This document shows, piece after piece, positions 1-10,592 of a DNA stretch of 64,000 nt (the first letter of the stretch is position 1; the number at the start of each line of letters is the position of its first letter). Both the position numbers and the translations under genes were made by a program. Location: contig CAINNJ010000010.1 of NCBI GenBank assembly GCA_903851195.1, forward strand, positions 88,564 to 152,563. The letters run 5' to 3'. The notes beneath the pieces were generated by a model that was given only the letters and a program-made list of their open reading frames with translations, ran no database searches and was not told the origin of the DNA. Origin of the DNA: an uncultured Acidobacteriia bacterium (GTDB lineage: Bacteria; Acidobacteriota; Terriglobia; Bryobacterales; Bryobacteraceae).

Positions 1-2
1 AC

Positions 3-452
3 GCCCTGACCGGCGCGCGCATCAAAGAGGGCGAAGAAAAATCCGCCACCGTGCGCGCCTCGAAACTGGGCCTGCTGAACTCCTGGCGCGACGATTACAA
101 AGAGGCCACCACCCTGGGCGAGGAAGACGTCGAAGGCAAGCCCGCCTGGAAGGTGCAAATGCTCCCGAAAGAAGGCAAGCCCGAGATCTTCTATTTCGAC
201 AAAACCACCAGCCTGCTGGTGCGTATGACCCAGACCATCGCCAGCGCGCTCGGCGAAATTCCCGTGGATGCGCTGCTGGGAGACTACCGGACCGTCGGAG
301 GCGTCCTGGTCCCGTTCTCCATGACCCAAAAGGCCATGAGCCAGGTCATGACCATGCATTTCGACAAAGTCGAGTGGAATCCCGCCATTCCGGCCGGACG
401 TTTCGACCTGCCCGAAGCCGTCCGGATTCTGGCCGCACGCGCCAAGCCCTGA
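3..452 (+). CDS. Outer-membrane lipoprotein-sorting-like protein, C-terminal part (5' end outside window)
   Basis: The frame is open from the first bases of the window, so only the last 150 codons of a longer gene are present. The visible part alternates short beta-strand-like stretches with a DYR-x-VGGVLVPFSM segment, typical of LolA/LolB-fold proteins that acidobacteria annotate as outer-membrane lipoprotein-sorting proteins. It ends with a segment similar to the usual FDLP close of that family. The stop is 6 bases from the convergent rpoD stop. The assignment rests on overall pattern rather than a catalytic motif. An in-frame GTG at 51 is an internal codon, not a credible start. Function beyond an envelope role cannot be told. 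Confidence 0.6.
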   Translation, partial: ALTGARIKEGEEKSATVRASKLGLLNSWRDDYKEATTLGEEDVEGKPAWKVQMLPKEGKPEIFYFDKTTSLLVRMTQTIASALGEIPVDALLGDYRTVGGVLVPFSMTQKAMSQVMTMHFDKVEWNPAIPAGRFDLPEAVRILAARAKP

Positions 453-458
453 CGGGCT

Positions 459-2075
<1,617 letters not shown>

Positions 2076-2178
2076 AGGAAGAAGCCCTCGTCTCTTACCA
2101 CTAACTATCTACCTGGTGATGCGAAATATCGAGGCGTTACAGGACAGAAATTCTCAGAAAATTTTGTGGGGAGTGAAC

Positions 2179-3939
2179 TTACTCACCGAGCTCGGACATG
2201 AGACGAAGCGCATCCTGCATGCGCCCCTCGCGCTCGGCCTGCCGGATCCGGACCTTCAGTTCGCGCCGGCGGGCCTCGCGTTCGTCGCGGAGCAGGGCAT
2301 TGAGGCAGGCGCGCCCGTTCTCCAGCCCGGCGCCGTCTTCGCCGGAATCGGGGACCGCGGCGGGATCGAGAACAATCGAAGCCAGTCGTTCCTGATCTTC
2401 CGGAGCAAGCCGTTCATGCACGGAGTTAAAACCGATGGGATCTCCCGCTTCGTGCATCGCCATGAGCGTGGCGTAGATTTTCGCGGTGGGCCCCTGTTGC
2501 AGGGCGGCGATCTCGCGAAGCCCCCCGATCAGTTCCCCGCGCGCGTCCGCGTTGCTCAGCAGCAGAGGCAGCAGGATGCGGTCGGTGGCTTTGGCGGGAT
2601 CGGCCTGCGCGGGCGCGATATTCCTCTCCACGCGGTCCGCCGCCATCTTGCGGAACTGCTCCAGCACGCTGCCCGAATCCACCCCGAGGTAGGACGCCAG
2701 ATCGCTCGCCACCGCCGCCCGCTTCAGCTTGTCGTTCAGTGTCTGAATCGCGGGCAGCAGGAACTGAAAGACTTCGATTCGGCCCTGCGGCTCCCGCATG
2801 TTGTAGCGCGCCCGCGCGCGGTCGGCAAGCCAGTAGAAGTAGTCTTTCGCGCCGGCCACGCGGGCCCGGTACACGTCGGCGCCGTGCTCTTTACAGAACT
2901 CGTCGGGGTCGAGGCCGCCCTCCAGTTCCACCATCCGGACGTGCATGTTCTCATCGAGCAGCAGCGAAATCGAGCGCTCCGAAGCCTTCGCGCCCGCCGC
3001 GTCCGGATCGAAATTCAGGTGTAGATTCTGCGAATGCCGCTTCATCGCCCGGATCTGTTCCGTCGTCAGCGCCGTGCCGCAGGACGCGACCACTTCGGTC
3101 ACCCCCGCCTGCGCCGCCCCGATCACGTCCATGTAGCCTTCCACCAGAACGATCCGGTCCTGCTTGCTCGCCGCCAGTTTCGCGCGGTTCAGATTATAAA
3201 GAACACTGCCTTTTTTGTAGATCTCCGTCTCGATAGAGTTGATGTACTTGGCTTTGTCCTCCGGATCGAGAGCGCGCCCGCCGAACGCAATGATCTTGCC
3301 CGATTCGCTGTGAATCGGAAACATCACGCGGTTGCGAAAACGATCATACAGAGACCCGTCTTCTCCCCGCCCGATCAGACCGGAGGGCACCATCTGATCC
3401 GGCTTGAAGCCCCGCTGTTCCAGCAATCGCAGCAGCGTCCGGCCGGTCTTATCGGAAAGACCCAGCTGAAACTGCTCCGCGGAATCCTGGGTCACGCCTC
3501 GCTGTTTCAGGTACGCGCGGACCGGCGCCGCGTTGTTGGCTCCCAGATTCGCCTGAAAATGCGCGGCGGCAATCTCATGGATCTCGTACAGCGCCGCGCG
3601 CAGCCGCGTCTTGTCGTCGCTCGCCTGGGACTGCTTCGGCAGCGGAATCCCGTGCTGCTCGGCGAGTTTTTTGAGCGCTTCCCAGAACGTCAGACCTTCG
3701 ATGGTCATGACGAAGTTGAACACGTCGCCCTTCGCATCGCACCCGTAGCACTTGTAAAACTGGTGCTCGGCGTAGATGGAGAACGAAGGCGTCTTCTCGT
3801 TGTGGAACGGGCACAGTCCGGAGTAGCGGTTGCCGAAACGGCGCAGCCGGGGCACGTAGTCCGAGATCACCCGAACAATGTCGATCTGCGATTTCAGGTC
3901 CTGAGCGAAATCCATGGCGCCGCGCGGGCTCAGCTTCAT
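2179..3939 (-). CDS. dnaG: DNA primase DnaG
   Basis: Primase that makes RNA primers for lagging-strand and initiation synthesis. The N-terminal CHC2 zinc finger is complete: C43 and H46 in LCPFHNEKTPSF, then C64 and C67 in YKCYGC. The catalytic core has the TOPRIM signature VLVEGYMDV and the downstream DPDAAG acidic motif. The C-terminal part is the helical helicase-binding region. Length (586 residues) is normal. Two starts are possible: ATG at 3939 or ATG at 3915, the latter giving the usual MDFAQ-like N-terminus. It heads a dnaG-rpoD unit and is divergent from the haemoglobin gene with only 23 bases between starts, so promoters must overlap coding sequence. Confidence 0.96.
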   Translation of the reverse strand: MKLSPRGAMDFAQDLKSQIDIVRVISDYVPRLRRFGNRYSGLCPFHNEKTPSFSIYAEHQFYKCYGCDAKGDVFNFVMTIEGLTFWEALKKLAEQHGIPLPKQSQASDDKTRLRAALYEIHEIAAAHFQANLGANNAAPVRAYLKQRGVTQDSAEQFQLGLSDKTGRTLLRLLEQRGFKPDQMVPSGLIGRGEDGSLYDRFRNRVMFPIHSESGKIIAFGGRALDPEDKAKYINSIETEIYKKGSVLYNLNRAKLAASKQDRIVLVEGYMDVIGAAQAGVTEVVASCGTALTTEQIRAMKRHSQNLHLNFDPDAAGAKASERSISLLLDENMHVRMVELEGGLDPDEFCKEHGADVYRARVAGAKDYFYWLADRARARYNMREPQGRIEVFQFLLPAIQTLNDKLKRAAVASDLASYLGVDSGSVLEQFRKMAADRVERNIAPAQADPAKATDRILLPLLLSNADARGELIGGLREIAALQQGPTAKIYATLMAMHEAGDPIGFNSVHERLAPEDQERLASIVLDPAAVPDSGEDGAGLENGRACLNALLRDEREARRRELKVRIRQAEREGRMQDALRLMSELGE

Positions 3940-3962
3940 TATCGCCGGAGTACCATAACGCT

Positions 3963-4358
3963 GTGCTCCCCGATGACCAGGATGTTTACTCGCTGATCGG
4001 CGAAGACGGCTTTCACCGTCTGATCGCCGCCTTTTACCGGCAAGTGCCGGGGGACGACATTCTCGGCCCCATGTACCCGCCGGCCGATATGCAGGGCGCC
4101 GAAGACCGCCTCCGGGAATTTCTGATCTTCCGCTTTGGCGGCCCGCCCCGCTATCTGGAACAACGGGGACATCCCCGGCTTCGCATGCGCCATGCGCCCT
4201 TTCCGGTCACTGCCGCCGCGCGCGACCGCTGGATGCAGATCATGAACAAAGCTCTCGAAGAGACCGCTCTGCCGGCCGGCGTCGATACCGTGCTGCGGAC
4301 GTTCTTCGAATCCACCGCGACCTTCATGATCAATCGCGGGCCGCTGCCTTCTGCATAA
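3963..4358 (+). CDS. Truncated haemoglobin, group II-like
   Basis: Small 2-on-2 globin binding haem and O2/NO. Family marks are visible: Tyr25 at the B10 position (FYRQV), the FGGPPRYLEQRG block, the proximal His77 in RLRMRHAPF, and Trp90 at the G8 position, the tryptophan that marks groups II and III. Length of 131 residues is typical. The start is GTG with CGGAG upstream; it sits 23 bases from the divergent dnaG start. The next gene follows 11 bases after the stop, so the two may be co-transcribed, although no functional tie is evident. The likely role is oxygen or nitric-oxide handling, known for the family but not shown here. Confidence 0.88.
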   Translation: MLPDDQDVYSLIGEDGFHRLIAAFYRQVPGDDILGPMYPPADMQGAEDRLREFLIFRFGGPPRYLEQRGHPRLRMRHAPFPVTAAARDRWMQIMNKALEETALPAGVDTVLRTFFESTATFMINRGPLPSA

Positions 4359-4369
4359 AACGCCCGGCC

Positions 4370-5224
4370 ATGCAGGAATACGATGTCACGCTGAAACTGA
4401 TTCTGCAGGAACCCGCGGCGAAGGCGACGCAAGCTCTCACAGGAGTGAAGATCGAGCGCTGGCTCAACGTGGAACTGCCGGAGGTGCAGCAGACGCGCGT
4501 GGATTTGCTGGGTGAAACCGCGGAAGGCGGCCTTGTTCACATCGAACTACAGAGCAGCAACGACGCGAACATGGCGCTGCGAATGCTGGAGTACAGCGTT
4601 CGCGTCTGCCGGCGTTTCGGCCGTTTTCCGCGCCAGATTCTGGTGTACGTCGGTGAGCCCGCCATGCGGATGAGTTCCGCGCTGGAGGGAGAGCGTCTGC
4701 GGTTCAGCTATGATGCCATCGACATCCGGGACCTCGATGGCGAACCGCTGCTGGCCAGTCCGCATCTGAGCGATAATGTGATTGCGATCCTGACGCGGCT
4801 GCGGAACCGAAAGGCCGCGGTACAGCAGATTCTGACGAGAATCGCGGATTCCGAGCCCGAGCAGCGCGAGATCGCTCTGAAAGGGTTCCTCATCCTGGCG
4901 GGACTGCGGGGGATGGAAGAATATGCGGGGGAGAAGGCGAGTCAAGTGCCCGTTTTGAACGACATCATGAATCACCGGCTGTTCGGGCCTGCCATCCGGC
5001 AGGGTCTCGAGAGAGGCCGTGAAGAAGGCCGTGAAGAAGGCCGCGAACAGGAAGCACTGGCGATGCTGCGCCGGATGATGATCAAGAAGTTCGGTTCGGC
5101 GCCCGAGTGGGCGACCGCGCTCCTCGCAAACCGGTCCACCACCGAGTTGGAAGAGCTTAGTGAACGGCTGTTCGATGTGAAGAGTGTGGAAGAACTGTTC
5201 GGACAGTATTCGCCGGGAGCCTGA
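4370..5224 (+). CDS. Rpn/DUF4351-type PD-(D/E)XK nuclease-like protein
   Basis: Resembles the Rpn family of putative recombination-promoting nucleases (transposase_31/DUF4351 relatives). The N-terminal half carries a PD-(D/E)XK-like core: Asp45 in RVDLLGE, then Glu59 and Gln61 in HIELQ. The second half is helical, with a charged GREE-GREE-GREQ stretch near residues 216-227 encoded by three 12-bp repeats, and ends in a DUF4351-like helical tail. Such genes are often scattered and multicopy; only one copy is in this window. It lies 11 bases after the globin gene. No transposon ends were seen around it, so it is annotated as a gene and not as a mobile element. Confidence 0.7.
   Translation: MQEYDVTLKLILQEPAAKATQALTGVKIERWLNVELPEVQQTRVDLLGETAEGGLVHIELQSSNDANMALRMLEYSVRVCRRFGRFPRQILVYVGEPAMRMSSALEGERLRFSYDAIDIRDLDGEPLLASPHLSDNVIAILTRLRNRKAAVQQILTRIADSEPEQREIALKGFLILAGLRGMEEYAGEKASQVPVLNDIMNHRLFGPAIRQGLERGREEGREEGREQEALAMLRRMMIKKFGSAPEWATALLANRSTTELEELSERLFDVKSVEELFGQYSPGA
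5015..5050 (+). repeat. 12-bp tandem repeat, three copies, inside the Rpn-like gene
   Basis: Two exact copies of ggccgtgaagaa are followed by a diverged third copy (ggccgcgaacag). They encode GREE, GREE, GREQ. The same charged repeat in this place is common in Rpn/DUF4351 proteins and is prone to copy-number change. Confidence 0.85.
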
Positions 5225-5241
5225 AAGGCCATCGGCATAGA

Positions 5242-6132
5242 ATGGATCTCAATCCTATGAAATCCACTCTGCTGCTCCTGGTGCTGGAAACTCTTGCCGC
5301 CGCTCAGTCTCCGAACTGGACCGCCGAATTCGCGAACCACTACGCGACCCAGCCCAACATCACCTACCTGGTGGCGAACAATTACGAAAATAAGCTCGAC
5401 CTGTACGAGCGTCGGGACGTGCCCGACGCGCAGCCGACCCTGATCTACATCCACGGCGGCGGCTGGACCGGCGGCACCAAAGAGGCCGGCTTCAATAAAG
5501 TCCTGCCTTATCTCGAAATGGGCTGGAATGTCGTGAATGTGGAATACCGGCTGGCGAGAGTATCCGAAGCGCCCGCCGCCGTGGAAGATTGTCTTTGCGC
5601 GCTGCGCTGGGTCGCGGCCAACGCCAAGGCTCACCACATCGATGTGAATCGTCTGGTGCTCACGGGCGACTCCGCCGGCGGCCACCTGGCGCTGACAACC
5701 GGCATGATTCCGGAAAGCGCCGGGCTGGACCGGGAGTGTCCCGGTGTGCCGCTCCCGAAAGTAGCCGCGATTGTCGACTGGTACGGGATCACCGACGTAA
5801 ACGATCTGCTGGACGGCCCGAATCTCCGTAACTACGCCGTGCAGTGGCTGGGCTCTTCTCCCGCGCGCGCGGAAACCGCGAAACGCCTCTCGCCGCTCGA
5901 ATACGTGCGTCCCGGCGTGCCGCCCGTCCTGATGATTCACGGCGATGCGGATCCCACCGTGCCCTACCAGCACAGCATCCGCCTGAAAGCGGCTCTGGAC
6001 AAAGCCGGTGTGCCCAACGACTTCTTCACCGTGCCCGGCGGCAAACACGGCGGTTTCTCCGCCGAAGAAAACGTCAAAGTTTACGCCGCCATCAAGCAGT
6101 TCCTGAAGAAGCAAAATCTGCCCGTCCGGTAA
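5242..6132 (+). CDS. Exported alpha/beta-hydrolase (HGGG esterase/lipase type)
   Basis: Serine esterase of the BD-FAE/hormone-sensitive-lipase-like group. The oxyanion motif HGGGW starts at His71, the nucleophile is Ser144 in GDSAGG, the acid is Asp237 in HGDADPTVPY and the base is His269 in GGKHGG, so the triad is complete. A hydrophobic signal peptide ends near residue 22 (LAAAQS). An alternative ATG at 5257 also gives a good signal peptide. Length 296 residues is standard. It stands alone between the Rpn-like gene and a bidirectional terminator, convergent with rpsA. Substrate is unknown; acylated plant sugars or simple esters are reasonable for this family but not demonstrated. Confidence 0.85.
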   Translation: MDLNPMKSTLLLLVLETLAAAQSPNWTAEFANHYATQPNITYLVANNYENKLDLYERRDVPDAQPTLIYIHGGGWTGGTKEAGFNKVLPYLEMGWNVVNVEYRLARVSEAPAAVEDCLCALRWVAANAKAHHIDVNRLVLTGDSAGGHLALTTGMIPESAGLDRECPGVPLPKVAAIVDWYGITDVNDLLDGPNLRNYAVQWLGSSPARAETAKRLSPLEYVRPGVPPVLMIHGDADPTVPYQHSIRLKAALDKAGVPNDFFTVPGGKHGGFSAEENVKVYAAIKQFLKKQNLPVR

Positions 6133-6148
6133 ACGTCCGCTAGAACGC

Positions 6149-6187
6149 AAAAAAGGCGGCCCGTGTCGAAGACACCGGCCGCCTTTT
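6149..6187. terminator. Bidirectional Rho-independent terminator
   Basis: A strong inverted repeat (AAAAGGCGGCC ... GGCCGCCTTTT, with the cgtgtc/gacac bases extending the stem) has an A tract on its left and a T tract on its right. It lies between the convergent stops of the esterase gene (6132) and rpsA (6206) and can end both transcripts. Confidence 0.85.
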
Positions 6188-6205
6188 CCACTTACTTCGC
6201 CAATC

Positions 6206-7939
6206 TTAACCGACGATCTCGATCTCGATTTTCTTCTTTTCCGCGTCCAGCTTCGTGATTTTGAAGCTGCGTACCTGGCCGGTCTTCGGAACTTCCCGCC
6301 GCGGCCCGGGGTCTGCCCCCGCCTGCGCTCCGCCGCCGCCCGCGCCTTTCCACTTGCTGGCCAGCATGGAAGAAAGCGCCGAAACATCCACCGAAGCCAC
6401 CCGCTGCTCCTGTTTCTGCTCCGCCTGCGCCATGTTGAAGTGCGCCGAAACGCCTTCGCCCAGTTCCACCGTCACGCGATTACCCTTCACGTCGGCCACG
6501 CGCCCGGTCACCACTTCGCCTTCCTTGTGCTCGGCGATGTACTCATCGAGCGAAGTCGGCTGCAGTTGCTTCAGACCCAGACGCAGACGGCGCTTCTCGC
6601 GATCGTTTTCGAGCACGACCGCGCGCACCACCTGGCCCACTTTCAGCTCATCCTGCGGATGGTTGATACGCTTCTCATGCACAATGTCGCCGACATGAAT
6701 CATGCCTTCGACCTCTTCGGTCACCTGAACAAAAGCGCCGAACTGCTTGAGTTGCGTCACCGGACCTTCCACAATGGCCCCGACCGCGTACTTCTTCTCG
6801 ACCTCTTCCCACGGATCGCCCAGCGCCTGCTTCAGGCCCAGCGAAATGCGCTTATCGGCCGGATTCACCGCCAGCACCACCACATCCACCGTATCGCCCG
6901 GTTTCAGCATGTCGCCCGGCTTGCGAACCTTCTTCGACCAGGACATCTCCGAAAGATGAATCAGCCCGTCGAGACCCGGCTCCAGTTCCACGAAGGCGCC
7001 GAAATCGGTCACCCGCGCCACTGTCCCTTTGACCCGGTCGCCCGTATTGTACTTCTCCGATGCCGTGGTCCAGGGATCCGGCGCCAGTTGCTTCAGACCC
7101 AGCGAAACGCGCTTCTTGCCCGCGTCCACCTTGAGGATCTTGACATCCAGTTCCTGACCGACCGTGAGTACGTCGCCCGGCTTGTTGACACGCCCGTGCG
7201 AAATATCCGCCACGTGCAGCATGCCATCCACGCCTCCGATATCGATAAAAGCGCCGTAATCCAGCAAACTCCGAACCGTGCCGTGCACCACCGTGCCCGC
7301 CTGCAGTTCGGAAAATCTGGATTCCTTGGCTTTCGCGCGTTCTTCTTCCAGAACCACGCGCCGATCGACGACAATATCTTCTTTTTCGGTATCGAGTTTG
7401 ATAATCCGGCAGGAAATTTCCTGCCCGACCAGCGTCTGCATCTCCGGCACATCGCGCGCACCGCTGCGCGACGCCGGCATGAACGCTCTCATCCCGATAT
7501 CGACGGAAAGGCCACCTTTGATTACCTGTGTAACGACACCGGCAATCGTCAGTTTCTCGTCAAACGCTTTCTGCAGGCCCGACCAGTCCTTCGGCCGTTC
7601 CACGCGGATCAGCGAAAGCTCGAAGTAGCCCTCTTCATTTCGCCCGTTGACAGCAACCTGCACGACATCTCCCGGCCTGACTTCGATGAGACCTTTCTCA
7701 TCGCGCAGGACCGTAGCCGGCAAGACCCCTTCGGTCTTCTGGCCAATGTCGAAAAACACCTTATCGGCGCTTACTGTGACAACTGTGGCTTCGACACCCT
7801 TTTCGCCGGGTGCCTCGTGCGTGTGACTCTGTTCGAACTGGTTGAGGATGTCGCCGAAAGAACTCTCCGCTTCAGGCGGAGTCTGCCCTTCCTGTTCGCG
7901 TACGTCTTCCTCGCGAAGCGACGTAATGGAATTGGACAT
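6206..7939 (-). CDS. rpsA: 30S ribosomal protein S1
   Basis: Ribosomal protein S1, which helps mRNAs dock on the 30S subunit. It contains about six consecutive S1/OB repeats. The best conserved lie in the middle and share the pattern G-x-V-x-G-x-V-...-YGAF(I/V)-...-G-(L/M)-(I/L)-H-...-KRVSLGLKQL. The N-terminal 35 residues are acidic and variable. A low-complexity Gly/Ala stretch precedes the last 30 residues, which end in a KKKIEIEI tail. Length (577 residues) is normal. It is transcribed away from lipA with about 100 bases between the starts, and ends at the shared terminator. Confidence 0.95.
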   Translation of the reverse strand: MSNSITSLREEDVREQEGQTPPEAESSFGDILNQFEQSHTHEAPGEKGVEATVVTVSADKVFFDIGQKTEGVLPATVLRDEKGLIEVRPGDVVQVAVNGRNEEGYFELSLIRVERPKDWSGLQKAFDEKLTIAGVVTQVIKGGLSVDIGMRAFMPASRSGARDVPEMQTLVGQEISCRIIKLDTEKEDIVVDRRVVLEEERAKAKESRFSELQAGTVVHGTVRSLLDYGAFIDIGGVDGMLHVADISHGRVNKPGDVLTVGQELDVKILKVDAGKKRVSLGLKQLAPDPWTTASEKYNTGDRVKGTVARVTDFGAFVELEPGLDGLIHLSEMSWSKKVRKPGDMLKPGDTVDVVVLAVNPADKRISLGLKQALGDPWEEVEKKYAVGAIVEGPVTQLKQFGAFVQVTEEVEGMIHVGDIVHEKRINHPQDELKVGQVVRAVVLENDREKRRLRLGLKQLQPTSLDEYIAEHKEGEVVTGRVADVKGNRVTVELGEGVSAHFNMAQAEQKQEQRVASVDVSALSSMLASKWKGAGGGGAQAGADPGPRREVPKTGQVRSFKITKLDAEKKKIEIEIVG

Positions 7940-8040
7940 GGGGATTACGTTTCACTATTGTGGCACATGGCATGCGGCCCCACCGCGCTGCGTGCTCGCG
8001 CACACCGACCGGACGCCGGGAAGTTACAATTGAGGAAGTG

Positions 8041-8919
8041 ATGCTCACTATTCAACCGTCAGCGCCGCAGCGTCCCTCCTGGCTCCGCGCGCCCGCTCCG
8101 GTGGGGCAAAATTACCGGGATCTCAAGACGTTAATCTCCGATCTCCGCCTCCACACGGTCTGTGAGAGTGCCGCCTGTCCGAACGTCGGCGAATGCTGGA
8201 ACCGCCGCACCGCCACGTTCATGATTCTCGGGAACGTCTGCACCCGGCGCTGCGGCTTTTGCGCCGTGCAGAAAGGCGGCCCGCTGCCGGTCGATTACGA
8301 TGAGCCTCGCCGCGTCGCCGAGGCCGTGTCGCTGATGGGCCTCGATTATGCCGTGGTCACCAGCGTCAATCGCGATGACCGCAAGGACGGTGGCGCCGAA
8401 CTCTTCGCCAAAACCATTCGCGCGATCCGCGATCGCATCCCTGGCTGCAAAATCGAAGTTCTGGTGCCGGATTTCCAGGGCAATCGCGACGCCATGAAAA
8501 TTGTGATGGATGCCGGCCCCGACGTCCTGAACCACAACACCGAAACCGTTCCGCGCCTTTATCGGCAGGTCCGGCTCGGCGCGCGTTACGAACGTTCGCT
8601 GGACATGCTGTCATGGGCGAAGGAACTCCGCCCCGAAACGCCGGTAAAGTCCGGACTCATGCTCGGCCTGGGAGAATTACAAGAAGAAGTGCTCCAGGTC
8701 ATGCAGGATTTGCGCGACCACAAAGTGGATATCCTGACTCTCGGCCAGTACCTCCGCCCCTCTCCGAAGCACCTGCCGATTGTGCGTTATGTACCGCCCG
8801 CCGAGTTCGACGACCTGAAACGCGCCGGCATGCGGATGGGCTTCGCTCACGTGGAAGCCGGCCCGCTGGTGCGCAGTTCGTACCACGCCGACGACTCCCA
8901 CGCCGCCGCCCGCTGCTGA
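8041..8919 (+). CDS. lipA: Lipoyl synthase LipA
   Basis: Radical SAM enzyme that inserts two sulfurs into octanoyl groups on lipoyl domains. Both clusters are visible: the auxiliary cluster cysteines C41, C46 and C52 (CESAACPNVGEC), and the radical SAM CxxxCxxC at C67, C71 and C74 (CTRRCGFC). The C-terminal RSSYHA motif carries the serine ligand of the auxiliary cluster. The start chosen is the ATG at 8041, preceded by GAGGAA. An upstream ATG at 7960 would add 27 residues with no family similarity and would run into the rpsA promoter region. No lipB was seen beside it. Confidence 0.95.
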   Translation: MLTIQPSAPQRPSWLRAPAPVGQNYRDLKTLISDLRLHTVCESAACPNVGECWNRRTATFMILGNVCTRRCGFCAVQKGGPLPVDYDEPRRVAEAVSLMGLDYAVVTSVNRDDRKDGGAELFAKTIRAIRDRIPGCKIEVLVPDFQGNRDAMKIVMDAGPDVLNHNTETVPRLYRQVRLGARYERSLDMLSWAKELRPETPVKSGLMLGLGELQEEVLQVMQDLRDHKVDILTLGQYLRPSPKHLPIVRYVPPAEFDDLKRAGMRMGFAHVEAGPLVRSSYHADDSHAAARC

Positions 8920-8970
8920 CCGCTTAACGACTTTTCCGTCGGCCCCGTGTTTGCTGGGTCAGAGGCGCCA

Positions 8971-10581
8971 ATGCTCCGTCGCACACTTTTCCTTATCGGT
9001 ATCATTTCGCTCGGCTCCGCCGCTCAACAGCCCGAAGTTGTCCTGAAATCCACCACGCGCCTTATCCAGATGAATGTCGTTGTCCACGACAAACATGGCC
9101 AGCCCGTCAGGGATCTGAAGAAAGAAGATTTCACCATCCTCGATAACGGCAAGCCGCGCCCCGTCTCGGTCTTTTCGATGGACTCCAACGCCGTCCTGCC
9201 GCAGGCCCCCAAACTTGCGCCCAACGTTTTCACCAACCGCCTTCAGCAGAAAAGCGAAGTGCCCGCGGGCGTGACCGTAATTCTGATTGACGAACTGAAC
9301 ACCAAATATCAGGACCAGGCATGGGCGAAACAGCAGGTAGTGAAATACCTGAAAACCATCCACGCGGAAGATCGTGTGGCCATTTACGTTTTGGGCCGCG
9401 GTCTGCGCGTCCTGCACGACTTCACCACGGATTCCTCCGATCTTCTCCGCAAACTCGCGAAATACACGGGCTCCGCGCTGCCCGAAACCACCGTGGCTGA
9501 AAACTCCTTCGACTCCGGCGACAACGGGCAACTCGATTCCTGGATGCGCGGCGCCGGTGGCGCCAGTGGCCAGGAGGCGGATTTCTACACGATCAACCGC
9601 GTGCAGGGCACGCTCCACGCCATCGAATTCATCGCCAATCACCTCACCAGCCTGCCCGGCCGCAAGAATCTGATCTGGGTGTCGGGCGGCTTTCCTCTCC
9701 AGATCGGTTTCGAAAGTATCGAGGCCATGCACGATCCCTCGCGCCAGCAGCGCACCTTCGGCCCCGAAGTGGAACGAACGGTGAATGCGCTGAACGACGG
9801 CAATGTCGCCATCTATCCGGTGGACGCGCGCGGCCTGGTCGCTCCCGCGCAGTTCAGCGCGGCAAACCGCAAGATCGATCTGGCGCCCAAACTCTCCATG
9901 GGCCCCATCGTCGAACACCAGCAAACCATGTCTCTGCTGGCGGACCGCACCGGCGGGCGCGCGTACTACAACACCAACGATCTGGCCAGCGCCATCCGTG
10001 ACGCCGTGGACGACTCTTCTCTCACCTACACGCTCGGCTTTTATCCGTCGGACGGCGATCACGACGGGAAATTCCACAAGCTCCAGGTGAAGACAAGCGT
10101 GGCCGGTCTGAGTATTCGTTCCCGCAAAGGCTACTTCGATACCGAAGAGAAGCCGCAGGACGTGAAGGCCCGCCGCGTCGAACTGCGGGATGCCGTCTGG
10201 AGTCCGCTCGATTCCTCCGCACTCGGCTTGCTGGTGCAGGTAGCGCCTTCCGATGCCGCACACCCTGGCGATCTCAATGTTTACGTGAAAGTGGATCCCG
10301 CCGCAATCGGGCTGACTCTGAACGGAGAACTTCGCGATGGCCTCGTCGATTTTCTCTTCATTCAGCGAAACGAGCACGGCAAGCAGTTCAGTGGCGAAGA
10401 CGACACCGTCACGCTCACGCTGAAGCCGGAATCCGCGCAGAAACTGCAGAAGGACGGCCTGACTTTCCACAAGTTCGTGAAAAAAGCGGCGCAGGCTACT
10501 CAGCTTCGCATCGTCGTGCGCGATGCGTCCTCCGGAACGCTGGGCTCGGTGACGGTGCCCTTTGACCAGTTGAAGCTGTAA
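8971..10581 (+). CDS. VWFA-related acidobacterial-domain exported protein
   Basis: Matches the pattern of the acidobacterial VWFA-related family (TIGR03436 type). A short signal peptide ends near SAAQQ. An N-terminal beta segment contains VVVHDKHGQPVRDLKKEDFTILDNGK, which is the family hallmark. It is followed by a von Willebrand A-like domain with VILIDELNTKYQDQ in the position of the metal site, so a classical DxSxS MIDAS is absent. An SLTYTLGFYP segment and a beta-rich tail follow. The start at ATG 8971 has AGAGG upstream. Acidobacteria usually carry many paralogues. The function is not established; a secreted or periplasmic binding role is a guess. Confidence 0.85.
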   Translation: MLRRTLFLIGIISLGSAAQQPEVVLKSTTRLIQMNVVVHDKHGQPVRDLKKEDFTILDNGKPRPVSVFSMDSNAVLPQAPKLAPNVFTNRLQQKSEVPAGVTVILIDELNTKYQDQAWAKQQVVKYLKTIHAEDRVAIYVLGRGLRVLHDFTTDSSDLLRKLAKYTGSALPETTVAENSFDSGDNGQLDSWMRGAGGASGQEADFYTINRVQGTLHAIEFIANHLTSLPGRKNLIWVSGGFPLQIGFESIEAMHDPSRQQRTFGPEVERTVNALNDGNVAIYPVDARGLVAPAQFSAANRKIDLAPKLSMGPIVEHQQTMSLLADRTGGRAYYNTNDLASAIRDAVDDSSLTYTLGFYPSDGDHDGKFHKLQVKTSVAGLSIRSRKGYFDTEEKPQDVKARRVELRDAVWSPLDSSALGLLVQVAPSDAAHPGDLNVYVKVDPAAIGLTLNGELRDGLVDFLFIQRNEHGKQFSGEDDTVTLTLKPESAQKLQKDGLTFHKFVKKAAQATQLRIVVRDASSGTLGSVTVPFDQLKL

Positions 10582-10592
10582 TATGTTCGGGT

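Noticed and set aside
2116..3996. Long plus-strand frames opposite dnaG
   Set aside because: They have no family features and mirror the dnaG frame; dnaG has intact zinc and TOPRIM motifs.
4370..5224. Complete insertion sequence around the Rpn-like gene
   Set aside because: No terminal inverted repeats or target duplication were found; the gene sits directly after the globin gene.
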